A stretch of 64,000 bases of DNA, taken from assembly GCF_000276665.1 (NCBI RefSeq), contig NW_004955518.1, positions 2,792,202 through 2,856,201 on the forward strand. Direction: 5' to 3'. Under the pieces are notes generated by a model. It did not search any database, was not told the origin of the DNA, and worked only from the letters and a program-made list of their open reading frames with translations. Below, one piece after another: positions 1-9,501 of this stretch (positions are counted from its first letter, which is position 1; every line of letters begins with the position of its first letter). This stretch comes from Chinchilla lanigera (lineage: Eukaryota; Chordata; Mammalia; Rodentia; Chinchillidae). A program made the translations under genes and the position numbers.

Positions 1-218
1 GCAACATGCAAAGAATCAAAGATGTCCAAAACTAGGGCCACCCATAATACAATCTGACACATCTACCGTGGTTACACTAATCACATATATTTGCAGAAGA
101 AGTAATAAATCAAGCTTTAAAAGGGTAGTTTGGTCCAAGGACTAGTATATAACCCATATACTTAGACCATAGTATAAAACTACATTCCCAAGCAAAATAC
201 CTACATTCATCTGAGTTG

Positions 219-224
219 TTTTTT

Positions 225-258
<34 letters not shown>

Positions 259-366
259 GGACAGGGTCTTGCTCTGTAGTTAAGATTAGCCTTGGACTCA
301 CAGTAATTCTCCTGCCCCAGCCTCCCAAGTGCTAGGATTACAAGCTTGCACCACCAAGTCTGGCTG
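219..366 (-). repeat. B1-type SINE with long poly-T (tail) end
   Basis: Antisense B1: acagggtcttgctctg ... cctcccaagtgctaggat. The T run at about 222-257 is its A-tail on the other strand. Confidence 0.85.
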
Positions 367-563
367 AAATTTTTTTCTTACCAAAATTTTATCAATAAAG
401 GAAACAGTATACAGATTTATATTCTGGTGTAAGCTCCCTTTGTTACAAACTGGCACTCTGGCAACCCTAAAATACAGGGAAAAGCAAAAGAAAAATGAAA
501 AGCAAAAGAGTGGTAAGTCAGGGAATTTTAAAAACTGGTGTGACAAGATGAGCAAAACTTTGA

Positions 564-650
564 GTTGGGGATGTAGCGCAGCAGCACAGCACCTGCCTGG
601 CAAGTGCAAGGTCCTAAGTTTGATTCTCGGTACCAAGAAAAAGAAAGATA
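564..650 (+). repeat. ID-type SINE
   Basis: gttggggatgtagcgcag, cacctgcctggcaagtgc and a B-box-like tttgattctcgg, ending in an A-rich tail. Confidence 0.85.
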
Positions 651-914
651 AGATTTTGACAAAGAGATAACGGGATTCCAGACTATTCTAGGTAGCCTAG
701 GTTCCTTCACTTGTTAAAGATGTTCTTGAAATGCTGTCACAGCCACCGAATTCATGTTGACTGACTGGACTCCCTTTGTTTGAAAATCAAATTTCCCTGA
801 TTACCTGTTCACCTTCTTGTAATTCTTTTCACTGCATACCTGGTTAACTATTACTTGATAATTATATACTTTAATTGAATTTTATTTGTTTTCAATTGGT
901 TCTGAATCTTTTTC

Positions 915-1166
915 CTTTTTTTTTGTATTGGTGATTGCACTAAGCTATATCCTTTCTTGAGATAAGAACTTGCTAAGTTACCCAGCCTGAGGCTGAACTC
1001 GCAATTTTCCTCCCAGAGTACCATCCATCCATTTCCTCCCAGAACATCCATCCATCCATCCATCTTTGAGATGGGCAGGGTCTCACTATGTAGCCCACAT
1101 TAGCCTTCAACTTGGAAGCCTCCTACTTCAGCCTCCTGAGTGCTGGAATTACAGTCACACCAGGCT
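915..1166 (-). repeat. Compound antisense ID/B1 remnants split by a (CATC)n run
   Basis: An antisense ID piece (gtattggtgattgcac, 926-953) abuts a degraded B1 (953-1017), then a CATC tandem run (about 1021-1063), then a better B1 arm (1067-1166, cagcctcctgagtgctgg). Confidence 0.65.
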
Positions 1167-2257
1167 TGCTTCTGAATTTGTTTCTTTGGTTTCCCTCAGA
1201 ACTACCTCTATTGCCTTAAAGGGCAGTAACCAGTTTTTTCATAAAACAACACAACACCTGGCATATCAATACCTATGCAAGTATATCTGAACTGAAAACT
1301 TTTAAGTTGAACAAAGCACAAATGTAACCTGCTGATCAAGAATTTTAAGTATCTTTCTTGAACTTTAACTTCTCCGTTTTCATTTCCTATACTTCTTATT
1401 TTTTAACTAAAAGAAATATTTGACTTTAAAAGTACACTGGAGTATTCTAGTAGTTCTGCCTTCGTCTTCTAGTTCATGATATTACCTGAGAAGACAGTAA
1501 AACAGAGCCCCAGTGGGATTTTTTCGGAAGTATATTCTAGCTATACGTAAACTAAACTTTCTTCCTTTGTTAAGTATAAAACCACAGGTCACATGGTAAG
1601 GCTGAATTTCTTAAACGTTAACTACAGGAATGAATTCTTGGTCTTTTTATAGTTTGAAGTAACCACATGTATATTCTCTGATGTGCCCCTTCTGGCCAGC
1701 ATACAATATTTATTCAATAATTTTGTGTTAAAAGAAAATCAAAAGAATCAACACAGTAAAGTACAGCATGTACATTTAAAAAATAAGAACATCCAACCAT
1801 TACTGCCTCAGCCACCAAACAATAATAGGTAGCAAATAGTTCTCCCTCCAAGAGAAGGGTATTGTCCAATTTTGACGTATTTGTTATATAAATGGAGAGT
1901 TCCTAGTCAGCGTCCCCATAAAAACTACCTTCAGTAACACTCTCATCTAATGTGGCTTACAGTCCTGCTTCTTAGTAACAATATTATAACGGAATTCAAC
2001 AAATTTAACTACTCTAATAAAAAATTGTATGATTATTTTTAAACAATCAAGTAACAGAATTCTCAAAGTCACCACATACTAATTCTGAAGAACAATAAAA
2101 TCAGGATCATTTTCAATTAAATGACTGTAATATTATCATGTCAAATTTCCTTCTTGACATTACTCATTATAGCTAGATTGGTCATTATTTTGCAGTTCCC
2201 AGCCCTGCCACTGAAACCAAAAGTTGAAATTTCACTATTTTTGAGTTCTTTACTCAC

Positions 2258-2334
2258 TTTCTTCTTTCTTCCCTCCATCTTGCGATCTCCTCTGGGGTAT
2301 CCAACTTGATCTTCTTCATACCAAGAGCATGCAT
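2258..2334 (-). CDS. NUFIP1: NUFIP1 coding exon 5
   Basis: 77 bp: 25 codons plus two bases. It reads MHALGMKKIKLD then TPEEIARWREERR. The acceptor is ...tcctag and the donor AGAAA|GTGAGT. The exon carries the second histidine of the second finger and starts the conserved RNA-binding core that continues off the window. Confidence 0.94.
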
Positions 2335-5300
2335 CTAGGAGCAAAGAGACTACTGAACATCAGGAGACATACTGAATGCTCTTGACTACGCAGGAGATCA
2401 TTTCCAACATTAAATTTACAAACAAAAACAAATTGAAAACTATGGTAAATAAGCCAATTTTATACATCCTTATTGTAACTTTTATTTTAAAGGAGAAGGA
2501 ACAATTTTATGCATTTATATTAATACTACCAATATAGGAAAATGGAAAAACAATTTAGTTACAAAGCAGATGTATATTTTCTCAATTAATGTTGAACACC
2601 CAAATGAATAACTTACCAACCAAAATTGAGAGTGGAAGCGAAAGAGATGCACAGACAATTTCATGTAGCACAACATAATAAAACCAGCATAGAAGATGGA
2701 ATTAAGAAACTCAAAGGCAAGAATCAGTCCTCAGGCCTTGGAAACCCCCAATATTTACTTACTTCTCAAAGCTGTTTTTGAGTCCGTAATTGAAAAAGAA
2801 TTTTACAATTCTCTTATAAAGTAGAAAGTACAGCAAGGAACAGTGGCCTGTGATCTGGTAATCTAGAAGGCCAAGGCAGGAGGATTCCAAGTTCAAATCC
2901 AGCCTGGGCAATGTGATAACCTGGCAAGATCTCATCTCCAAATAAGAAAGGGTAGGAAGCACTGGATGTAGCTCAGCATGAAGGCCCTAGGTTCAATCCC
3001 CAGTACCACAGGGGGATAAAACAGACGAAGTACTCCATAAATGTCATTTAGAATTAGACTATGTAAATGATGAGATATGATGATAACAGACTAATAAGAG
3101 GAGCATATATCAGTAAAAGGCTATGATTTAAAAACTTACATTTCTCCAGTGGAACTGGACAATCTTCTCATGTGCACTAAAAGAACAATCTACTTCAGGA
3201 CACTGTAAGAATTTTTTTTAAAAAACCATTTAATGTTTTGCACATTAAAATTCTCCTACTATACACACACAGATACATTCTAGGCATGTTACATAATTAT
3301 CCCATATCTGTACTATTGTCCATTCTTATGTCAACTGGAGCTGCACTTAATGACATTTGCTAAGTACAGAGCACCATAATATGTCTCCTTCACTTTTCCT
3401 CTTGAGTGAAAACAGACATCAGCAATGTCAAAATATTCTTACTTCCTAAAGTTGAATTTATAGGCGTTACTAAATGAATTTAATTAAAGTGATTAAAGTT
3501 GAATTTCGTAAATAAAAAGAGAACTTTTCCAAATCAAGAACTTTTAAAATTTTAAATGTCTCGGCTAATTTTTTTTTTAAGTACTTAATATTTGGATCAT
3601 CTTACAGTGGTGAGCCATGGTAAGTAACAGTGTGGTTAAATGATCTGGGCCTTAAAGGTAAACTCAAAGAAGCACGAGACAGCAAGAGCACAGGCCCAGC
3701 CCACGTGTCCAGCAGTGGAGCTGCCAGACCTCCCTCTTTGCTGCCATCTCATCTCTCCCTGGAGCCGTGGGCATCGCACTTCCAAACTGCAAAGCCCTGG
3801 TTCACTATCCCCATCAGTGAAGTCATTAAACATTTCTATGGAAACTCTAAACTTACAAGAAAAATAAGCTTAGAATTTCTACCAAAAACACAAATGAAAG
3901 CCCATTTTCCTACACAAATTTCAAGACAACTAAGAACACTTACTTTTATATGTTCAGACATGTGTTGGCCATACTTTTCTTGATTTTTAAAACCACGATC
4001 ACAGGTATCACAAAAGAAGTGAAAAATGGGTTCTTTTTTTTTCTGTAAACAAAAAGAGGCATCAGCTTTTGGTAAAAAAAAAAAAAAAAAAAAAAACAGT
4101 CAATAAAAAAATATAATAATCCTTCTAGTTAAATACACTTTGATTTTTCACATAACCTTTATGCAAGCCGTGATTAAAATATACAGTGAATGTTTAGTAT
4201 TACAATAAAAAACATATTGCTATTAATCACTCTCAAAATACTCCCCCTTGCTTCAAACACAAAATATGCCATCATTCTTGTAACTTTCTGAAAAAGTTCC
4301 AAAGGCCCATTTGATAGCTTTACCAAATGCGATCAAAATTACGATAAATACTATTGCTACATGCCATCCAACAGGAAGGCAGCCTTACACAAACATTACA
4401 GTGTCCTCATCCACATTATTCACTGGATGTAGCACCAAGTGACTTCCGGCCATTCCCCAAATTCAAAATGAGCACGAATGGTAAATGGATTGATTGAGGA
4501 CATCAAGGTAGCGATAACGGTGCAACTAAGGATCTTCATACAAGAGAATTTTTAGAACTGCTTCAGAAAGTAGCAAGAATGATGGGATAAATGCATTCAA
4601 GGAGCGGGAAGCATTTTTTGGGTGATTAATGGCAATGTGTCTTCTCCTGTAATACGTTTTTTAAATTTAAAATTTCACTGTATTTTTAGACCAACCCTCT
4701 TATATGCAATATGCTTCTAAACACATTTCTAAATCAATAGATTTTTTTTTTTAAATTTTTGGCAAATAGAATAACAAACGCCAAGCACGATGAAAATCCT
4801 TTAAATCTAAATAGAGTGAATATAAACTATGGGTAAATTTCAAATTGATAATCTAATTAGGATTTAGTACAACACATCAAAGGGATCTAAAAATAAATAT
4901 TCAAGGTAAGAATATTTCCTCTTTTAGGAAAAATATTTCATATATAGTTTTACATTTATAGAAAAGGAGAAAAAGAATCATTTAGATAAAAATTAGTTAT
5001 TTGTGATTCATAAAACATTATTATTTAGAAACCACTGGAAATAAATCTCCAGTTCTTTAATACTGGGGATATTACACTTGTGAAACGACTTCTCAAGATG
5101 AACTACACAGTTTTCATACTAATTTCATGCTATGCACACTCGGCAATTTATTCTAAACTACTGGAATTGCCTGTATACCTTCAATTTGAAAGACTATATC
5201 TGTTAGTTACATGAAAAGAAACCTACTTTAATACAATACAAAAGGATAATCAAAAATTGTTCTTCATTAAAAAAAGTTTTTCATAAAAATGAATACTCAC

Positions 5301-8300
5301 TGATGAAAAAAACTGAAGTATTTACAATGAATTAAAATAAAAAACAAACAATGTATAGTAACAGTAGTAAAACCAGTCTGCCGGGCATGGTGGTGCATGC
5401 CTGTAATTCTAGCACTCAAGAGACTGAGGCTGGAGGACTGCCACAAGTTCAAGGCCAGTAGAAGCTATATTAGTTAGTTCAAGGGCAGCCTGAACTATAT
5501 AGTAAGACCCTGTCTCAAAAAAACAAAAAAATCCAATCTGAAGTCCAAACATTGTTTGAAACATTATTCAAACATGCATACAGGACTAAATATAAACTAT
5601 TTTAAGTCAAAAATATTACATTTATTTTTACTGGAATATAACAAAAGTGGAAAAAACTGCTTTTTTACTAATCTTATCAGGACTTAAAATATCCTCCCAT
5701 GTTGAAAAGCAAAGACTATGAAAAAAGATCTTTTGTTACAGTTTATTCTTAACTTCATGCTTTCAACTTAATAAAAAAAGGTGGTCTTCCATTCTTCTCC
5801 CAAACTTGTATCACTCACCTCCCAATCTGCTAATCATTTTTTATTTCATCTAAGTTTAGTAACATTTACATTTACTTATAATCATGGTTTTCAATTACTT
5901 TTTACTCCTGTACTGTTAATTCTGTTTTCTTTACCTACAATTTCTCAGTTTATTTCTCAAAATGATTTTGCTTAAAATTTTTATTTATAGCTAAGATCCT
6001 TAAAAATCCTGTTTTAAAAAAAAAAATCCTGTTAAAGTAAAGCTCCACTGTATCACTAACAGACGTAAAACACTGAGACAGTTGTAACAGAAATAAAAGA
6101 TTTGACACAGTAACATAGGGATCAAAGTGTCACATTCAAAAACATCTTAGAAATACCTTCTTTTTCTGCTTTTTGCTGGGAGGGAAGTTAAAGTCAGGAA
6201 AGTTTGGATCATATTTTCGTGGAAAATAAGAATGTTTACCTGACAAACAAAAAGAAATCTATTAATTTTTACAAATATATAATTATTTATTTATTATAGC
6301 ACATCACAGATATTTGCATAAAAGTACTGGCAAACTACCTCTTCTGGGAAGAATAGTTAAAAGCATATTAGCACCAGGCATGGGGGCGCGCACCTGTAAT
6401 CCCAGCACTTGGGATGCTGAGGCAGGAGGATCGTTGCGAGTTCAAAACCACCTTGGGCTACAAAATGAGCTCAAGGCCAGCTTGAACTGTGTAATTCAAG
6501 TCTCAGAAAGACAAAAACAAACAAACAAAAACATATTAGCAAAGATTATTACTAGTTTTAAGTATTTTTCAAATAAACACTGGTGAGATCACATATCCAC
6601 AAACGCTTTTGGTGTCTAAATACAATGGACAATCTCCAGATGAAATTTCTTCAGCTATTTCAAACATTATAAATCTAACTAGTAAAATCTCTATCCCTGA
6701 CCTTTCATACCAGGAAAATAGAACCTTGTGAAATATATCTCTTAAATCTCATCACATCTGTCCATTCTCATTGCCATCACCCAACTCAAGAAACTCTACT
6801 CTTTCATAGGTTACTGTGCCACCTCCCAGATTGTCTTTCAGTCCCGAAACCCCGTCTTCCAGTGGACTCTGCACAACTGTACCACAAAAATAATTCTTCA
6901 ATCATGGCACAACTTGGCTCACAAACTGCGAATGGCTTCCTAGAATCTTCCAATGAGACTCCAGTTTATTTTCTCATCCTATCCTTCTCCTATCCTTTTA
7001 CATATTCTGCTTCAGTCGCCCCAGAACACTGCAATCTCCAAAACTCATTTTGTACTGACATTTTTTTGCCTGTGCCTAAAAAGTATCCCTCCCAAAATTC
7101 TAAAAATATCCCAAGACATTTCTTGCGAAAGTTTTCTCCCAATTCCTCTGCATAACATAGTTACCTTTTACATGTTTCTATCACTTATGACACTGTACTA
7201 TGATTTATTCTTATAAACCTATCTCATTTGACTCCATCAAACTCACATTCCTGGCATCTGGTACATAGTAAACACTATTTGAATTCGATTTAACATAAAC
7301 AAGATCTTAAACAGAGTTGGATAATGGTTTTAAGTGGAAAATCCTGTGACTTATTTCTTCTGAAAGTAGACTCATAACAGCCTTTTCACCATCTCTACTT
7401 GATGTGATATATTTTACACTCAACTCCTGATCTTCCAAATCTGCTTCACCCACATCTCTTTCCTGTATCTGTTAACTACAACTCCATCCTTCCAGTTGTT
7501 TGGCAAAAACTTCAAGTTATCCTTTTCTCCTCTTTAATCTCTTATTTCACATCCTATCTTTCAACAAATCATTTTGACCCTATCTTTAAGCTGTATCTAG
7601 AATCTGACTACTTCTCATCACCCCCAGATCCCCACCCTGGTCCAAGTGCTCACTAGAACTGCAACAGCTTCCTAACTGGCCTGGCTTTCAGTCAGTTCCC
7701 ATCAGCTGTCACCTTATTTCCATCAAAACATAGACTGGATCATGTCACTCTCCTGCACTACCCATCTCACAGGAATGAAGGTCAAAACCCCATGATCTGA
7801 AATAACCCAGCAAGGCTGCCCTCTTCCCCAGTCATCTGTAACTGTAACCCAGGCTCCGTCTTTTCTGGCCACTTTCGATGTATACTGTAGCTCCTGCCTC
7901 AAAGCCTTTGCATTTGCACTTCCTTCAGTCCTGATCACTAGTCACCCAGATGTAAGTATATAGTTCTGATCCTCCACTCTGAAACTTTGCTCAAATGTCT
8001 CTTTCCTGGAGAGATAATGCCATTTAAAACTGCAGTTATGTCGGACATGGGGGGCACATGCCTGTAATCCCAGCACTTGGGAGGCTGAGGCAGGACTGTC
8101 GTGAGATCGCGGCCAGCCTGGACTACATAGTGAGTTCATGGCCCGCATGAAATACAAAGCGAGACCCTGCCTCACAAAAACAAACAACCAACAACAACAA
8201 CAACAACAACAACAAAAACCCTGAAGTTATTCTTTACCTCTCCACAGCATTGACTACCTTCTATTTTTTTTTTTTTTTTGCCGGGAGGGAGGGTTTCCGG

Positions 8301-9197
8301 TACCGGGAATTGAATTCACGATGTTGCGTTTGCCAGGCAGGTGCTGTGCCGCTGAGCTAAATCCCCAGCCCTCAGCATTGATTACCTTCTAATAAACAAC
8401 TTTGCTTACTGTCCTTCTTTCTGCACTACAGAGATGTTAAGCTACATAAAAATAACGATTTCTGTGTTACTCACTGTTATATTCTTAGAGCCTGGCATAC
8501 AGCGGGAACTCAATAAATAACAACTATATTTAATGAGTAGGCAGGAGGAACATTCCAGTAGGATATATCGTGAGACATTACCAGACTTCACGAGTGCAGG
8601 GCAGGGCTGGGGATTTAGCTCAGTGGCAAAGCGCCTGCCTGGCAAGCGCAAGGTCGTGAGTTCGGTTCCCGGTATCGGAGAAAAACCAAAAAAAAAAAAA
8701 AAAAAGAGTGCAGGGCAGAGTGGAGGCAGGAAAGGGAGAAATGGGTAGAGGGGAAGAACTGGAAGGTACAGAGGTGACACTGCGAGGAACAACCGCCTAC
8801 CTCGAGGGTTGTGGGGCTTCTGATATCGAAGGAAACTATCAGGCTGCTGTCCCCAGTACCATGACGTCGAGGCCTGGAAATTACAAGGAAAACCGCTGGG
8901 CTGAGGCTGAGAATCAAGGGAGGATTGGGTGTCGAAGGGGGGCTGCGTCCCAGGAAGAATCTGGGCGTCGAAAGGAGGCGGCGCCCCGGACAGAGACTGC
9001 ACCTCCACGGGAGACTGCGCGACAGTGAAAGGCTCTGACCCGGCCGCTGGGGGAGACGACGAAGGAGGTGGCGGTGGTGGTAGCATGGCCCATAGTGTCC
9101 AACTGTCAGGCCGCGGAGTGGTGTTATGTAGGTTCCCCAGATCGGAGGCGGGAAGCCACCCAGCAGGAGTCCCGGAGTCACTAGCCTGTGCTGCCAT
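2258..9197 (-). CDS. NUFIP1: NUFIP1, 5' part of gene (coding exons 1-5; the rest lies off the left edge)
   Basis: Nuclear FMR1-interacting protein 1: an RNA-binding zinc-finger protein that acts in the nucleus as an assembly factor of box C/D snoRNPs with the R2TP machinery (family knowledge). Five exons read in frame on the minus strand give about 239 residues. Residues 1-132 are a proline-rich N-terminus (run of six prolines near 40-45, repeated PPPFDAQ-type motifs near 73-90, an SWYW motif near 112). A basic segment ends KKQKKK near 155-160. A C-X2-C-X12-H-X3-H finger lies at about 171-191, and a second C-X4-C-X11-H-X4-H finger at about 194-216. The last visible exon reads TPEEIARWREERR, the start of the conserved NUFIP1 core. 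The exon encoding the next residues was not found between 1 and 2257. Start chosen at the ATG 9197-9195 because it has a good Kozak context (GCGGCATGG) and aligns with the family start; the frame stays open upstream without another ATG. Very sure of identity. Confidence 0.95.
2834..2945 (+). repeat. Old B1-type SINE
   Basis: Diverged copy: cagtggcctgtgatc, ggccaaggcaggaggatt, ccagcctgggcaatgtg, aagatctcatctcc. Confidence 0.7.
2958..3011 (+). repeat. Short old ID-like SINE
   Basis: actggatgtagctcag and ggttcaatccccagtacc are tRNA-type A and B boxes. It lacks the gcctgcctggcaagcg middle of the young family, so it is an older subtype or deleted. Confidence 0.65.
3140..3202 (-). CDS. NUFIP1: NUFIP1 coding exon 4, second zinc-binding segment
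   Basis: 63 bp, 21 codons, phase 0. It begins CPEVDCSF and ends FHWRN. With the MH opening of the next exon this forms a C-X4-C-X11-H-X4-H finger. Acceptor ...cttacag, donor AAAT|GTAAGT. Confidence 0.94.
3944..4042 (-). CDS. NUFIP1: NUFIP1 coding exon 3, first C2H2 zinc finger
   Basis: 99 bp, 33 codons, phase 0. It encodes a complete C-X2-C-X12-H-X3-H finger (CDTC ... HMSEH) with RGFKNQEKY in the helix region, a NUFIP1 signature. The exon opens with a run of nine A directly after the acceptor CAG; the donor is AAAA|GTAAGT. Human NUFIP1 as I remember it differs at only a few residues. Confidence 0.95.
4043..6156. other. NUFIP1 intron 2
   Basis: AT-rich, apparently single-copy apart from a B1 at 5380-5531. 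A run of about 22 A lies near 4073-4096, on the plus strand only, about 30 bp upstream (minus sense) of exon 3. Confidence 0.7.
5380..5531 (+). repeat. B1-type SINE
   Basis: gccgggcatggtggtgc ... gaccctgtctcaaaaaaa, with the internal duplicated segment (two ggcca/ggcagcctgaact units). Confidence 0.92.
6157..6239 (-). CDS. NUFIP1: NUFIP1 coding exon 2
   Basis: 83 bp. It completes codon 133 and encodes a segment with YFPRKYD near its start and a lysine-rich end (KKQKKK). The acceptor is ...tttgtcag and the donor is GAAG|GTATTT. Phase 1 in and phase 0 out, consistent with exons 1 and 3. Confidence 0.93.
6373..6530 (+). repeat. B1-type SINE with target-site duplication
   Basis: Young copy flanked by direct repeats of about 12 bp (agcatattagc / acatattagc) at 6361-6372 and 6529-6540. 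Confidence 0.9.
6730..7290 (+). mobile_element. L2-like LINE remnant
   Basis: Reads like the L2 3' end: cct/ctt-rich text with aatggcttcc, ttctgcttcagtcgcc and the terminal ggtacatagtaaacac. Highly diverged. Confidence 0.55.
8039..8218 (+). repeat. B1-type SINE
   Basis: ggcacatgcctgtaatcc ... gaccctgcctcacaaaaa, ending in a (CAA)n tail. Nested in L2. Confidence 0.9.
8264..8371 (-). repeat. ID-type SINE with target-site duplication
   Basis: Antisense young ID (ggtaccgggaattgaattc ... gctgagctaaatccccag) flanked by cagcattga(c/t)taccttcta copies at 8245-8263 and 8373-8391. Confidence 0.92.
8605..8705 (+). repeat. ID-type SINE with exact 13-bp target-site duplication
   Basis: Full young ID with A and B boxes; gagtgcagggcag flanks it at 8592-8604 and 8706-8718. 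It lies 96 bp downstream of the NUFIP1 exon 1 donor. Confidence 0.95.
8801..9197 (-). CDS. NUFIP1: NUFIP1 coding exon 1
   Basis: Encodes residues 1-132 plus one base of codon 133. It ends at CGAG followed by the donor GTAGGC. Rich in proline, serine and glutamine, predicted disordered, with no domain. The CpG-rich composition matches its position in the promoter CpG island. The frame stays open past the donor, so open reading alone would give a false read-through protein. Confidence 0.93.
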
Positions 9198-9246
9198 GCC
9201 GCTCTCCAGATAGGAAGCCCAACGTGCGACTGTGTAACACGGCTTA

Positions 9247-9259
9247 GACGTCACTTCCG
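9247..9259 (-). promoter_or_regulatory. Composite ETS-CRE site
   Basis: The minus strand reads CGGAAGTGACGTC: an ETS/GABPA core (CGGAAGTG) overlapping a CRE core (GTGACGTC). It sits about 50 bp upstream of the NUFIP1 ATG and 155 bp upstream of the GPALPP1 ATG. Function is inferred from the motif and position only. Confidence 0.6.
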
Positions 9260-9296
9260 TTTCTGCGGATCACACGGCTCGGCCAACCACAGACGG

Positions 9297-9380
9297 ATGC
9301 GTCATCGATCAGCGCCGGAAAAACTCCCGCATTCGCTGCACCTCGAGATCAAGTGTTTTAGCTCTGACTTGGGCGCTTAG
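9297..9380 (+). other. Possible upstream ORF of GPALPP1 (27 codons)
   Basis: An ATG at 9297 opens a 27-codon frame ending at TAG 9378-9380, 33 bp before the GPALPP1 start. It matters only if transcription starts upstream of 9297, which the sequence does not settle. Its context (GCGGATGC) is weaker than that of the main start. Confidence 0.25.
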
Positions 9381-9413
9381 CTTTGTAAGCGTGACCAGTG
9401 TTTGCCACCGCGG

Positions 9414-9501
9414 ATGGCGAGGGACCTGATCGGGCCGGCACTGCCGCCTGGCTTCAAGAACCGCGGGACAGCAGAGGAAGAGGAGCGGGACCCGAGTCCG
9501 G
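9414..9501 (+). CDS. GPALPP1: GPALPP1 coding exon 1
   Basis: 29 codons plus one base: starts MARDLIGPALPPGFK and ends DPSP. Donor G|GTAAAC. Start context CGGATGG. It carries the first GPALPP motif. Confidence 0.95.

Larger units (their letters stand above)
1..2257. other. NUFIP1 intron 5 (partial)
   Basis: No exon of the conserved NUFIP1 core (expected lysine-rich and RNA-binding codons) was recognised here on the minus strand. It holds SINEs at 219-366, 564-650 and 915-1166 and otherwise AT-rich single-copy-looking sequence. Confidence 0.7.
2335..3139. other. NUFIP1 intron 4
   Basis: Contains an old B1 (2834-2945) followed by a short old ID-like unit (2958-3011); the rest looks single-copy and AT-rich. 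Confidence 0.75.
7440..8540 (+). mobile_element. L2 LINE 3' end, interrupted by B1 and ID
   Basis: Characteristic order: ggatcatgtcactctcctgc, ccagcaaggctgccct, caaagcctttgcatttgcac, then the L2 tail cctggcatacagcgggaac and tcaataaataac. A B1 (8039-8218) and an antisense ID (8264-8371) sit inside, both younger. Confidence 0.75.
6240..8800. other. NUFIP1 intron 1
   Basis: Dominated by ancient L2 (about 6730-7290 and 7440-8540) with a younger B1 and two ID copies inserted. No additional exon was recognised. Confidence 0.7.

Noticed and set aside
8605..8680. tRNA gene
   Set aside because: A and B boxes come from a tRNA-derived ID SINE; no cloverleaf can be completed and the sequence has an A-tail and target duplications. 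The same holds for all other IDs.
8442..9254. 270-codon minus-strand frame as a single protein
   Set aside because: Only 8801-9197 is coding (NUFIP1 exon 1); the rest reads through a donor into the intron and an ID SINE, and upstream of the true ATG.
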